Under the pieces are notes generated by a model. The model was not told the DNA's origin. It searched no databases and worked only from the letters and a program-made list of their open reading frames with translations. This document shows, in pieces, positions 24,141 to 37,900 of a DNA stretch of 64,000 bases (its first letter is position 1; each line of letters begins with the position of its first letter). The DNA comes from Paraescarpia echinospica. Its lineage: Eukaryota; Annelida; Polychaeta; Sabellida; Siboglinidae. The position numbers and the translations under genes are program-made. The stretch is taken from NCBI GenBank assembly GCA_020002185.1, contig CM034531.1, forward strand, positions 82,107,360-82,171,359, given 5' to 3'.

Positions 24141-24890
24141 CGCGTAATTAAACGATCAGTTCGATCTAACGTGACATCATCACAATATTTCTTATATTTT
24201 AGGGTCAAAATAAACTTATTGTTCTTGGTCTTCAAGCCCGTAGTGTAATTAACAAATTGACTTCCATGCAATTTATGCCGCTTGATGATGAACAGGTTCA
24301 GAATTGCAGTATGTCTGAATGGACGGTCGACTATTTGTTAGCAATGGCTGTTTGTTAAGATTTCCATTAACCTGGTCACTGGTCACATGTCATCTGGATA
24401 TAAAAGAACCGGATTTCAGAAGCCATTGGTTTACACGTTGGTATCGAATACTAAATATTACACGTTCTATAGAGCTCCGATCAACATCTTTCTGGAATAA
24501 AACCCCACATATTTCACGCACTAACATACACATTATTCATACAGATTCGCAAGCTGCATCTCTACTGACCAGGAACTCTTGTCTATGGATGTATGCCCCA
24601 TTGTCTATTAAAAATGTATAAACAATGACTACATAAAAAGGTGTGGTTAGATATAAGCTTTATTTCAAGATGCAGGCAAAAGATGTGCAACTTTCGGCTG
24701 GATAAGAAACAGCAACAACAACTGAAGGCTCCAAGGCACTTAACATCCTGATAACAGAAACAGGTTATGCTAATCACTGCACAAAGATAACGAAATGATG
24801 TATAATTCCTGGTTACATTGCAAGCAGCTGTCAGCAAGCAGCTCTGAACACAGCTAATCACCCCAGTGATTACAGCACAGATAGCCAATA
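24141..24890. other. Intergenic DNA, no gene seen
   Basis: No feature recognised. The 100-residue open frame at 24319-24621 has no family resemblance. Confidence 0.35.
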
Positions 24891-24894
24891 ACAT

Positions 24895-25045
24895 CACCCT
24901 ACAGATGACCAATCACTCCACAGACAGCCAATCCCTCCACAGACAGCCAATCACCCCACAGACGATTAAACATGCACTGATAGCCAATCACCACGCAGAC
25001 ACCTAATCACACCACGCAAACAGCCAATCACCACACACCATCAAA
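24895..25045. repeat. Short tandem repeat (CCAATCAC...CACAGACAG)
   Basis: About eight degenerate copies of a 15-20 bp unit containing AGCCAATCACNNCACAGAC. Confidence 0.8.
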
Positions 25046-25479
25046 ATATGTTGTTATCATCAAAAAGATAACACTGTTCAACTGACTTGCCAAATCTAGC
25101 AAACTGTTAACAATATTAACACAAATTATAGCAGCCTTAACAGAACAAGGTGTCAAGCCAGTATGACCCGTCAATAACAGCAGTATAAATTGTTAAAGTT
25201 TGTAATCTAATAATTAGCTGCCTAAAAGCACGTTTTTGTGGTGAAACAATGCACTACAAATTTCATAAGCTGTGGTACGCAGTTCAACGGGCCGCCAGAC
25301 CACGAAGCTAACTATAATTAACAAAACAGTTTAAGAATAACAAAAAACTACGTAATATTTATAAAAATCTACTTTCAAAGACCGCTCAGCTGAAATTCAC
25401 AGTCATTGGAATTATACGAGTCTTTCACTGAAAAGTTTACCCATTCTCATATTGACATGTGTGGTCTTGTGGTAAGTGT

Positions 25480-25760
25480 TGGTGGTGTAGTGGCTAGCGT
25501 AAGTCACTGTGGTAGGTAAGAGTGTTGTAGTCAAAGGTGTAAGTATTGTAGTTGAAGGTGTTGAAGGTGTAAGTGTTGTAGTTGAAGGTGTATCTGTTAA
25601 AGGCGTAAGTATTGTAGCTGAAAGTGTAGGTGTTTAAAGTGTAGTTGAAGGTGTAGGTGTTGAAGATGTAAGTGTTGTAGTTGAAGGTGTATGTGTTAAA
25701 GGCGTAAGTGTTGTAGCTGAATGTGTAGGTGTTTAAAGTGTAGTTGAAGGTGTAAGCAGC
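25480..25760. repeat. Minisatellite downstream of PCCA stop
   Basis: Degenerate units of GTGTTGTAGTTGAAGGTGTA, located within 400 bases 3' of the PCCA stop and so possibly in its 3' UTR. Confidence 0.85.
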
Positions 25761-25857
25761 TAGGCTCCAGTGGTGGTGTCTTTAGTACAGACACATGAAG
25801 CTGACTCCACAGCACAGTAAACTTCACTCAACATGCTAACTGTCACCAGAGGGCAGC

Positions 25858-25926
25858 TCATTCGAGCTCCACGAGAACATCATTTTCGTACACTGTGTCA
25901 CCTTCTTTGGCCGTCACCTTGATGAT
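25858..25926 (-). CDS. PCCA: PCCA last coding exon
   Basis: 69 bases including TGA. Encodes [20 protein letters not shown] then LE and stop. Acceptor TTTACAG. The C-terminal VELE matches the family. Confidence 0.95.
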   Translation of the reverse strand: MIKVTAKEGDTVYENDVLVELE

Positions 25927-28900
25927 CTGTAAACAGACAAGATGACAGGTGTAGAGTGTTAACAGGTGTAGATAGGTGACAGGTGTAGAGGGGGTGACAG
26001 GTGTAAATGGCTGGGTTGACAGATATAGAGTGATGACAAGTGTAGTGAGTGGTGTGACAGGTGTAGAGTGGTGACATAAATAGATGGGTGACAGGTGTTA
26101 ATAGGTGACATATGACAGGTGGATGACAGGTGTTGGTGGACAGCACAGGTATAGAAGGATGACATATGAGACTTTTCCTACCTTCCCAGCCTTTCCTGTC
26201 ACGAGACTGTTCTGCATCTTCATCGCTTCCAGCACCATGACCTCTTGACCTTCAGCGACCTGACAAGGCAGGCAACTCTGGCTGTAGTCATCACATCCAA
26301 AACATCAAAATTGGAATAAACATTTCTTAAAATAGCTGCTTCATAATAATAATTCTAAATTATGTTTCTTTTCAATGAAAGGCTCACAAACCTCAGATGT
26401 AGATAGGTGACTAGTAAAGTTGAGTCAGTTGTCTACTCTCATCCACTGATTGAAGGAACCAGCTAAACAATGGCAGCGAGTATCTGTGATCACCAGAGAC
26501 TAGTAGTAACAACCAACTCATCACAAGATGCTGACACCTACAAGATGATCTCCTATCAGGCCCGGTCATTATTCAATGTTTCAGTCAGTCGACATGCTGT
26601 CTCAGCAGCTCCCCCGGCTCACAGGGATATATAAATACGGTGACCGGGCGAGTCCTGGAATCTCACTTGAGTTTGTACTTGAGATGCCACTAGTAAACTG
26701 ACCCAGCTGAGCCGTGGATGAGTTACGTACATGGAGGACTTATAGTAGAACACATGTATAACAGCTGAGCCGTGGATGAGTTACGTACATGGAGGACTTA
26801 TAGTAGAACACATGTATAACAGCTGAGCCGTGGATGAGTTACGTACATGGAGGACTTATAGTAGAACACATGTATAACAGCTGAGCCGTGGATGAGTTAC
26901 GTACATGGAGGACTTATAGTAGAACACATGTATAACACTGCAAGCATTGGTTTTATTCAAATTACATAAGAGCTACAATAAGAGGAGACAGGAAACCCTT
27001 ACGCAGGATACCGTGTACATGACACGATGACATGATATTAGCGCGGGACAAGGGGTCACCATTAGGTCTGTACCATTGCATTATTTCACACTTTTATTAA
27101 ACAGCAAAGATATTGATCTCAACGGTCACAGTCATTATCCATTTGTTTTGTTGACATCGATTCTTACTAACCATGTCTCCGATTTTGACGGACACTGACT
27201 TGACGACACCCGGCATAGGAGAGATGACCATTGTGCTTGTGTCGACAGTGACAATGGCCGGCATGTAGTGCCAGTAGTCAGCCATCACCTTATCTAGCAC
27301 TTGCACGACAAACTACAACACAGGACATCACCTCTTACAGCCCTTGCACGACAAATTACAACACAGGACATCACCTTCTACAGCACCTGCATGACAAACT
27401 ACAACACAGGACATCACCTTCTCTAGCACCTGCATAACAAATTACACCACAAAACATCACCTTCTACAGCACCAGCATGACAAACTACAACATGACATTA
27501 CCTTCTACAGCACCAGCACAACATTCTACAGCACCTGCATAACAAACTACAACACAGGACATCACCTTCTCTAGCATTTGCACGACAAACTACAACACGA
27601 CATCACCTTCTACAGCACCAGCACAACACAGGACATAACCTTCTACAGCACCTGCACGACAAACTACAACACAACGTCACTTTCTACAGCACCAGCACGA
27701 CAAACTACAACACATGACATGACCTTCTACAGCACCAGCACGACAAACTACAACACGACATCACCTTCTACAGCACCAGCACGACAAACTACAACACATG
27801 ACATGACCTTCTACAGCACCAGCACGACAAACTACAACACGATATCACCTTCTACAGCACCAGCACGACAAACTACAACACATGACATGACCTTCTACAG
27901 CACCAGCACGACAAACTACAACACAGGACATGACTTTCTACAGCACCAGCACGACAAACTACAACACAGGACATGACTTTCTACAGCACCAGCACGACAA
28001 ACTACAACACATGACATGACCTTCTACAGCACCAGCACGACAAACTACAACACGACATCATCTTCTACAGCACCAGCACGACAAACTACAACACATGACA
28101 TGACCTTCTATGCCACTTGCATGACAAACTACAACACAGGACATCACCTTCTCTAGCACCTGCATGACAAACTACAACACAGGACATGACCTTCTCTAGC
28201 ACCTGCACGACAAACTACAACACAGGACATGACCTTCTATGCCACTTGCATGACAAACTACAACACATGACATGACCTTCTACAGCACCAGCACGACAAA
28301 CTACAACACATGACATGACCTTCTATGCCACTGCACCTGCACGACAAACTACAACACAGGACATGACCTTCTACAGCACAAGCACGACAAATTACAACAC
28401 AGGACATGACAGTGCCCATGTAGTGGGGTGTTATTTACGATGGTGCCCATGTAATGGGGTGTTACTTACGACAATGCCCATGTAGTGGGGTGTTACTTAC
28501 GATGCTGCCCATGTAGTGAGGTGTTACTTATGATACTGCCCATGTAGTGGGGTGTTACTTACAACAGTGCCCCTGTAGTGGGGTGTTACTTATGATGGTG
28601 CCCATGAAATGGGGTGTTACTTACGACGGTGCCCATGTAGCGGATCTTGATGTGGCCAGTGTGTCGCGTGAAGAGCTGAAAGCAAAAGTTCATTGTGACA
28701 TGCAGATATGAAGGCTCTCTGACAGATGCACAATAGATATCATGTTTATGGACAGTACAGACATATAACAAGACAGACTGGTACACTTTGACACATACAA
28801 CACGGGAACGTATCAATTACAACATATGACTAACATGAAGTTGATATTTTAACAGGAAGTAACAATCTACTTCCACTCACGGCCACAGAAACTAATCCTG

Positions 28901-31900
28901 ACGGTAGCAAGCCTAAACACTGACTGGCTGTTTTAACTGGAGCAACTGGACACCACTTTGTGCCACCAAGAGTGAAGTGACCAACTGGTACTTCAGTTGA
29001 CACCCACACACGCACCGATACTCACCTAGACACAGAACACTCACCTGGAATATTTGTTCTGTGCCGTGCATGACGGCATTAATTAGTGGAGAAGCAAAGT
29101 TGAAGTTGTTTTCAATAACATACTTCTCATTGTGTAAGGTCACCTAACAAAACACAAGAGGACAATCCGTCACTGGATAAATAGCAGGCAACTGACACAT
29201 TCAACATATAGATGACATCATTGGCATGCCTTCTATTGCAAACAATATGTTACTAGTACTGCTTCATATTTCTACTAGTACATTAATACCAGGGCTGCCT
29301 ACCTGACAAAAACCATTTCCGTATTGACCTCCCCCCACCGCACACACCACCTTCGCATCCTGCCCCGCTCCCTGGTCCTCAAGGTTGCCAATCAAATCGT
29401 TCTCTGAAGTAGATCAGTTAACTGACAACACCCGCCTGTTCACGGTGCCTGGGAATCCAGGAAGTTACCAATTTAATCATCAAAAGTAGATATACTTTGT
29501 TTCAACATATTGTGTTGCTACAGTGTAAATGTTGTGGGCAGTTAAGATTATTGGTTAGCACTTCAAAGGGATGCTTGTTTCGCAACATCCAATAAGTTAC
29601 ATTGTGTTAATTACAGCTGTCAAAGTGCCTGCATGGCCAGACATGCCCAAGTGTTTACGTCTGTAGAGCATCACCATGGGAAAGACAGCGCCCGTAAATA
29701 GCCAATAATCATCCAACGAGCTTCTAAATTTAACACACACAGCAGGAAACATTATAATTATTACTAACAGTCAATGACAAAGTTGTTGTTGTACTCAAAT
29801 AGAAAACTTTGAATAAAAATATGATAGTTTTATATTGTAATTACAACAATTATAATACTTATTTTATATTCTTCTAAGACATTTTATAATTATATTCTAA
29901 CTTTAAGAAAATCATTACTATTTAATGTAATTTAAAGGGAATAAAAACATCTATTGCTTGAATTTATGTTATATTACATCCTGCTATCTATTTCCACATC
30001 CACCAAGCAAAAAAAATCAAAACAATTAAATGAATTAGAAATACCACATTTTATGCTGTACATCCGGACATTTTCGAATATGCATATTTTTGGCGCGCTT
30101 TTCGGGATGCCGAGATGTGACGTCACTTATGACTCAAACTCGCATCAGGCCGACCCTTTCCATGCATTCAGACCATGTTTACAAGTATATCTTTTGGGTT
30201 GAAACGAGCGTCAGAATGAGTTATTGTGCAATTTTCCGACGTAATACAAACACTAGTCATCATAGAGGAACAAGCAGTTGTCTTACGGTTCCACATGAAT
30301 CGAATTTTATTCAAAACAACGTATGCGAATGGGCCTACAAGTCGACTAGGTTTCGCCGAGCTTGGGTCGTTTTCTGAACAATTATATCGAATGCAACCAA
30401 CGGGAGATAATCTACACCAATAAACATACATAGCAAACATATATTGTATCCAGCTACATAAAGTAACGTGTATAATCTCATAATATCACTGCAATATCGA
30501 TATATGAAGGAGTTGTACAATTTACCATAACAACTTAAATCAGTAAAAAGGTTTCCGCTGGTCCCGCTAGCTCAGTAGGTAGGCGCGTTGGTTGCTTGTC
30601 ATTTATTTTTCAATCAGGCGACGCCGGTTCAATCCTGACAGCATGCAAACTATGGATGTTCTTTACACTTTTTGTGTTTATGTTTTCACAAAGTAATATA
30701 AACTAAATCATTTAGTATACTATGATGTACTGTTTGTAAATAATTTTTATTTTGTAGTAATTATTTATTCGCCACAAAAATGAAAATATGGTCATTATAT
30801 AACAATATTTCTAAATAGTATTTATCCAAACAAATATAATGTAATGGATATCTAATTTATTAATTGTAAATATATTGTACAGTAATATATTGTAACTATA
30901 TATGTGAAAACAGATTGTGATCTGTCTGGATAAATACAATTTAGAAATATCGTTGTATATAATGACCATATTTTCGTTTTTGTGGCGAATAAATAATTAC
31001 TACAAAAATAAAAATTTACAAACAGTGCATCATAGTATATTAAATGATTTGGTTTATATTACTTCGTAAAAACATAAACAAAAAAAGTGTAAAGAAAATC
31101 AATAGTTTGCATGCTGTCAGGATTGAACCGGCGTCGCCCGATTGTAAAACAGACGCCAAGGAACCAACGCGTTTACCAACTGAGCTATCAACGCCGGCAG
31201 AAATTCGCTCACTGATTTCAGTTGTTATGATAAATTGTACAACTCCTCCTTCATACATCGATATTCTAGTGATATTATGAGATTTTACACGTTCCTTTCT
31301 GTAGCTGGATACGATATATGTTTGCTATGTATGTATATTGGTGTACATTATCTCCCGTTGGTTGCATTCGATATAATTATTCGGAAAACGAGCCCAGGGC
31401 CAAGCTCGGCGAAACCTAGTCGACTTGTAGGCTCATTCGCATTCATTGTTTTGAATAAAATTGAATTCATGTGGAACCGTAAAATAACTGCTTGTTCCTC
31501 TATGATGACTAGTGTTTGTATTACATCGGATTATTGCATAACAACTCATTCTGACGCTCGTTTCGACCCCAACATTATCCATGTAAACATGCTCTGAATG
31601 CATAGAAAGGATCGGCCTGCTGCGAGTGTGAGTCATGTGTGACGTTAAGATACCACGTGATCGCCTAGCTCATTAAATTTTTATTTTCCGCGGGAATCGC
31701 TACACAGACGGGTTTAAAATCGAATTTATGCTACAAATGTATTTTTTAAATGTTCTCGAATGTTACATGTAATATTAAACTTTCTGTACACATGGAAAAC
31801 GGATTTTAGCTAATGCCTTGTTTTTATTTCCTTTAATGGTTCTTCCTAACGTCATCTTAATTGATTTATTTCATTATATAATTCTACACCTGTAAATTTT

Positions 31901-34900
31901 ATTAATGTCTAGACACGCATTAATGACACTGATATTTTTTGCTGCTGTAATTGCTGTTGACTGACAGATTCAGACATAATAATATGCCCACGTGCCATGG
32001 CATTGGTCAGCAGGCTGCTGGCAGTCAAAGTTGTAACATTGTACACAGGCACAGCATTGGATGACGTCACCGTACTGAATTTGTAGAACTAGTAGTGGAC
32101 TAAAATATTTGTTGGTAAATTGTAACAAGTGAACGATGACAGTTTCTTCAGGGCATCTTGAGCAGTATTATTTATAGATTTAGCAATTCTTTAATGTGTA
32201 TCATTTTCTCATCTCGGATATTTTTATTTCCGTAATACAGCAGCAGTTTCCGTAATGTCGTAATCTAAGGGGAATTTCGGAAACTCCGTAATGGTAGGCA
32301 GCCCTGTAATACTGATATGTCACTATTACAATCAATCTCTGTAACAGTAATACTGATATGTCACTATTACAATCAATCTCTGTAACAGTAATACTGATAT
32401 GTCACTATTACAATAAATCCCTGTAACAGTAATACTGATATGTCACTATTACAATCAATCTCTGTAACAGTAATACTGATATATCACTATTACAACCAAT
32501 CTCTGAAACAGTAATACTGATATGTCACTATTACAACCAATCTCTGTAACAGTAATACTATCGCTGCACTGCAATTAAAATGTATTATATACTATAACAT
32601 ACTATTTATGCATTTCGCAAGATGATAACAGTGCTCCGAATCATCTTTAGAAGTACCTTATTTGCATTAATTTTTGGTTGAGTGATTGGCTGCAACAACA
32701 AAAGTGCTCAAACATGATATTCCTCAAGTACATGTGTTTGTCTTCTTGGAGCAATGTCAGCTGTTTCTGCGAAAATCGCACATAACATAAACAGTTTTGC
32801 ATTTTGTTGCATCATTTCATGGTAGACTGTGCCAATAAAAGTAGCACCCACAGAGATAGGTCAGGTGCATTTTGCCCTTGGGGTGTGCTCCTAACTTACT
32901 ATAAATAAAGGAACAGCATGCCGACTCTCATTACGACATACATATCTTTAAAAGAAGAAACAACTTTACTGAGAGTAAATGCATATGTACAAAACGAATG
33001 TATTACACCAGAACTGATGACAACTGTTTTAGTTAAGCGAAACAAGCAATATACACTATGTTGTAGTGGTTACTGTATGCTACTATTGACAGTGCAATAA
33101 GTACACTATGGTGTAGTGGCATGTTACTAATGTTAGTGCAATGAGTAAAGACCAACCATTATCAATAGTTGCACACACAAGATACATATGTGAATGTGTA
33201 GAAGTCTACATACATGCACATGCAAGCATGTGTGCTCACGTACACACAAACTACTGCATTGCTGCAACAAGCTCTTTACAATATGATTAGTTACAAGCTG
33301 TATGAACTCTGCCAGTTAGCAGGCACAAGTGTCAGTCTTGCAGCAGGCTGCAGTGGCTGTTTGTGGCAAAGCAGGAAGCAACTACACAACCCAAGGCATG
33401 CTGGGAGCAGTGCACTACGTCCTGAAGCATGCTGGGAACGTTTCCCCATGCCCTGAAGAATGCTGGGAGGTGACGGGTGACTTCCTACCTCGAAACTGCC
33501 ATTGTCATAAAGCACAGAGCAGGGCATCATGTCACTCGCCCCCACGGACACACTCAGACCCCATGAGTAGCTAGCAGGGGTAAGGGTAGCAACCCTACGA
33601 AAACAATAGGGAGAACATACCAATAACAACATTATGATGACACTACCTAAACAATGACTCTGTCTAAACATTGGCACAATCCAAAAACTGACACTGCCTA
33701 AACAAGAGAGCTGCCAATCAACCAATGCACCTATCAGTAGTTATCAAGTGATTTGTTAGTAGCATTTGTGTTTTGACAGTAGCAGCCACACAATATCTAC
33801 ACAAAGAATAAGCTTTTTTTGAATCCAACAGTTTTATCTGTCAAATGAAAAAAATAACAGACATTTTCAATTTCTGTTACTGAAACGAAAAACAATGGCA
33901 TTTTCAACTTTCACAGTTTCAGTTCAGTCTCTTTCCTTTTCTCCCAGTCCCAATCATTTATCGAGATCTTGCTGTTGCAGTTTGTTCGTATCAGAGAAAA
34001 ATTTTGAAATTTGTCTAGTGTCCGCTGTCAATGTGGCGCTTCGATCCCACATGTTGCTTGACGTCGTTCAGCCCTCCATGCGAAACAATGAAGTCCATCG
34101 CGCACACAGTGCATCGTACGTGATGCTGACTGATTGCCAACCGCACGATGCATGGGTATGAATCCATGTAATCTCCCCTGAACTTCTGGGTAGGAGTGCT
34201 TTGTTTTTTCTGTTGTTTTTTCTCCGCTTTGTCTTCTCTCTCTTTCCTGTTCGATGCCATCTTGCTCAGTGTCTGTAGTGTTGAACATCTGAGCCAATCA
34301 AAATCTTTGTTCTTGTCTTCGTTTGAAAAGACTTGCCATGATTGACTGATCCGTAAAGAGGTCCCATCTATTTTTGGTACTCATCCTGCTTTTCTCTCGC
34401 TCTCATGATAGTTTTATTTCATCCATAGCATTTTTCATCTGATAGTAACAGCGTAGCAATGGGTTCTTGTCAGTAGCATGCTATGGAGAAACCGTAGCAG
34501 TTGGCAGCTCTGAAACAACGACACTGCCTAAATAGTGATACCACTTAAACAATGACACTGCCAAAACAATGACATTGCTGGTGTGGCAGCTGTACAGATG
34601 CAGCAGTCACGAAGGTCATGACAGCACACTGACATGTCGTTGACACTCTCTATGTTGATGACACTGTCTTGACACACTCCTGATATATGACACTGTCTTG
34701 GGTCCACTCTGGCCATGTACACAGATTCCAACTGATATACAAGAGGAAACATCTTTGATGTATCTTACCTGTCACCTTAGTGTCAGTAGTTGTAACCACA
34801 TCACCCAGGTTATTTGCACAGTGAACGTACAGAGAAACCAACATCAGCTCACACTACCACAGCTCTGGACGGAGCATCTCACACTACCACAGCTCTGAAG

Positions 34901-37900
34901 GGACCATCTCACACTACCACAGCTTTGAAGGGACCATCTCACACTACCACAGCTCTGGACGGAGCATCTCACACTACCACAGCTCTGGACGGAGCATCTC
35001 ACACTACCACAGCTCTGAAGGGACCATCTCACACTACCACAGCTCTGAAGGGACCATCTCACACTACCACAGCTCTGAAGGGACCATCTCACACTACCAC
35101 AGCTCTGGACAGAGCATCTCACATTACCACAGCTCTGAAGGGACCATCTCACACTACCACAGCTCTGAAGGGACCATCTCACACTACCACAACTCTGGAC
35201 CGAGCATCTCACACTACCACAGCTCTGAAGGGACCATCTCACACTACCACAGCTTTGAAGGGACCATCTCACACTACCACAGCTCTGGACGGAGCATCTC
35301 ACACTACCACAGCTCTGAAGGGACCAACTCACACTACCGCAGCTATGAAGGGACCATCTCACACTACATCTCTGAAGGGACCATCTCACACTACCACAGC
35401 TCTGGACGGAGCATCTCACATTACCACAGCTCTGAAGGGACCTTCTCACACTACCACAGCTCTGAAGGGACCATCTCACACTACCACAGCTCTGGACGGA
35501 GCATCTCACACTACCACAGCTCTGAAGGGACCATCTCACATTACCACAGCTCTGTCGGGACCATCTCACACTATCACAGCTGTCGGGACCATCTCACACA
35601 ACCACAGCTCTGTCGGGACCATCTCACACTACCACAGCTCTGAAGGGACCATCTCACACTACCACAGCTCTGTCGGGACCATCTCACACTACACCAGATC
35701 TGTCGGGACCAACTCACACTACACCAGCTCTGTCGGGACCATCTCACACTACCACAGCTCTGTAGAGACCATCTCACACTACCACAGCTCCGTAAGGACC
35801 ATCTCGCACTACACCAGCTCTGTATGGACCATCTCATACTACACCAGCTCTGTATGGATCATCTCACACTACACCAGCTCTGTATGAACCATCTCACACT
35901 GCACCAGCTCTGTATGGACCATCTCACACTTCACCAGCTCTGTATGGACCATCTCACACTACACCAGCTCTGTATGGACCATCTCACACTGCACCAGCTC
36001 TGTATGGACCATCTCACACTTCACCAGCTCTGTATGGACCATCTCACACTACACCAGCTCTGTATGGACCATCTCACACTACACCAGCTCTGTATGGACC
36101 ATCTCACACTACACCAGCTCTGTATGGACCATCTCACACTACACCAGCTCTGTATGGACCATCTCACACTACACCAGCTCTGTATGGACCATCTCACACT
36201 ACACCAGCTCTGTATGGACCATCTCACACTACACCAGCTCTGTATGGACCATCTCACACTACACCAGCTCTGTATGGACCATCTCACACTACACCAGCTC
36301 TGTATGGACCATCTTACACTGCACCAGCTCTATATAGACCATCTCACACTTCACCAGCTCTGTTGGGACCATCTCACACTACACCAGCTCTGTTGGGACC
36401 ATCTCACACTACACCAGCTCTGTAGGGACCATTTCAAACTACACCAGCTATGTAGGGACCATCTCAAACTACACCAGCTCTGTATGGACCATCTCACACT
36501 ACACCAGCTCTGTATGGACCATCTCGCACTACACCAGCTCTGTATGGACCATCTCACACTACACCAGCTCTGTATGGACCATCTCAGACTACACCAGCTC
36601 TGTATGGACCATCTGACACCACACCTGCTCTGTAGGGACCATTCGACACCACACCAGCTCTGTAGGGACCATCTGACACCACACCAGCTCTGTAGGACCA
36701 TCTCACACCACACCAGCTCAGTACTGGGCATTATGCTTCTAATCTCACTCACCCCCAATCATAGCCTATGACGTCAAAACTTACAAAGCTGAAAGCTGTT
36801 TTAAGGCTTTACAAAGCTGGAAGCTCACACTACGCTGCACGTCAACGCTTACAGCCGGAAGTGGTTTGTTACCCTACCACAAAGAGGCAAGTAACAGACA
36901 TCCACATAATTTAGTACGACAACAAAAACAACATTATACTAAGTTAGTGACACACGCAAGTATGTAAACACAGTGAATTCAATGTTGTGAGAGATGACAC
37001 CTGCGCACTGTCGGGTGCACACTGCCGCATGAGGTACCTCAAATAATCTGGTGGTGCTGTCGTAATGGACGACGGCCTGTCTGAGGCTGTCATCAGAGCA
37101 GGTGTCTGCGTCCTCTAGGTACACATGCAGGTGCCAGTCATTGACCGCCACGTCCAGCGCAGACTTGTGGAGCAGACTGGCCACAACCACAACCCAGTCA
37201 GTTACTCGTTACCATGGACACATACAGTATGTACTTGTTACCACGGATATACAGTATATACTCGTTACCATGGATACACGCATGTACTCATTACCAAGGA
37301 TACACGCATGTACTCACTATCATGGACATCCACGTGTACTTCTTAACATGGAGACATGCATGTTCTTATTACCATGGACACACACATATACTTGTTAACA
37401 TGGACACACGTATGTACTCATTACCATGGATACACACATATGTATTCGTTACCATCACCATCATCATTGTGCAGCCGTAGTGTCCCGTGGTTGGGCGAAG
37501 GCCTTAGCATGTCGTTTCCAACCCTGCCTGTCTTGCGCTATCCTCTGCCAGATGGTGCCCTTCCAGTACTCGTCTAGTTCGTCTCACCACTGTCTCGCTG
37601 GTCTTCCTCTAGATCATTTCCCTTCGTAAGGTCTCCAGGTTGTGAAACGCAATGTCCATCGGTTATCTCATAGTCTGCTGTTGTGCCCTGCCCAGGTCCA
37701 CTTCTGTCTTCTGATTTGTTCTATCACGTCTATGACCTTTGTTTTCTGTCTTACCCAGATGTTTGCTTTTCTCTCCCGATATGTGATGTTTAACATATTT
37801 CTTTCCCTCTTTGATTATGCGGCTACTAGGTTGTTCTTTGCCTGGATGGTGAGTGCCCATGTTTCCACGCCGTATGTCATCGCTGGAAGTACGCATGAGT

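Larger units (their letters stand above)
30110..31660. mobile_element. 1.55 kb palindromic (fold-back) element
   Basis: The arms of about 750 bp (30110-30870 and 30915-31660) are inverted copies. Shared blocks include GACTCA..CTCGCA..AGGCCGA, GAAACGAGCGTCAGAATGAG, ACACTAGTCATCATAGAGGA, AAGTCGACTAGGTTTCGCCG and GCATGCTGTCAGGATTGAAC (inverse on the left). Each arm carries one tRNA-like module. Confidence 0.85.
29290..32305. mobile_element. 3.0 kb TIR element, CAGGGCTGCCTACC ends
   Basis: Starts CAGGGCTGCCTACC and ends with its exact reverse complement. It is flanked on both sides by TAATAC, a candidate 6-bp target duplication. A smaller relative with similar ends is at 51949-52715. No transposase seen; it contains the nested palindrome at 30110-31660. 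Inserted in intron 15-16. Confidence 0.75.

Noticed and set aside
26690..26940. Possible regulatory repeat
   Set aside because: No motif beyond four identical units; kept only as a repeat.
27578..28410. Regular unit with constant CGACAAACTACAACAC blocks, CRISPR-like at first sight
   Set aside because: Eukaryotic intron; units are contiguous degenerate tandem repeats with no unique spacers, and they match the exon 18 junction.
30561..31200. Two functional tRNA genes
   Set aside because: A and B boxes are present but the anticodon and acceptor arms do not pair properly, and both lie in transposon arms.
34814..36771. Open frames of 357, 315 and 241 residues ([10 protein letters not shown] and [10 protein letters not shown] repeats)
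   Set aside because: Open on both strands and in several frames because the array period is 30 bp; no initiation context or family match.
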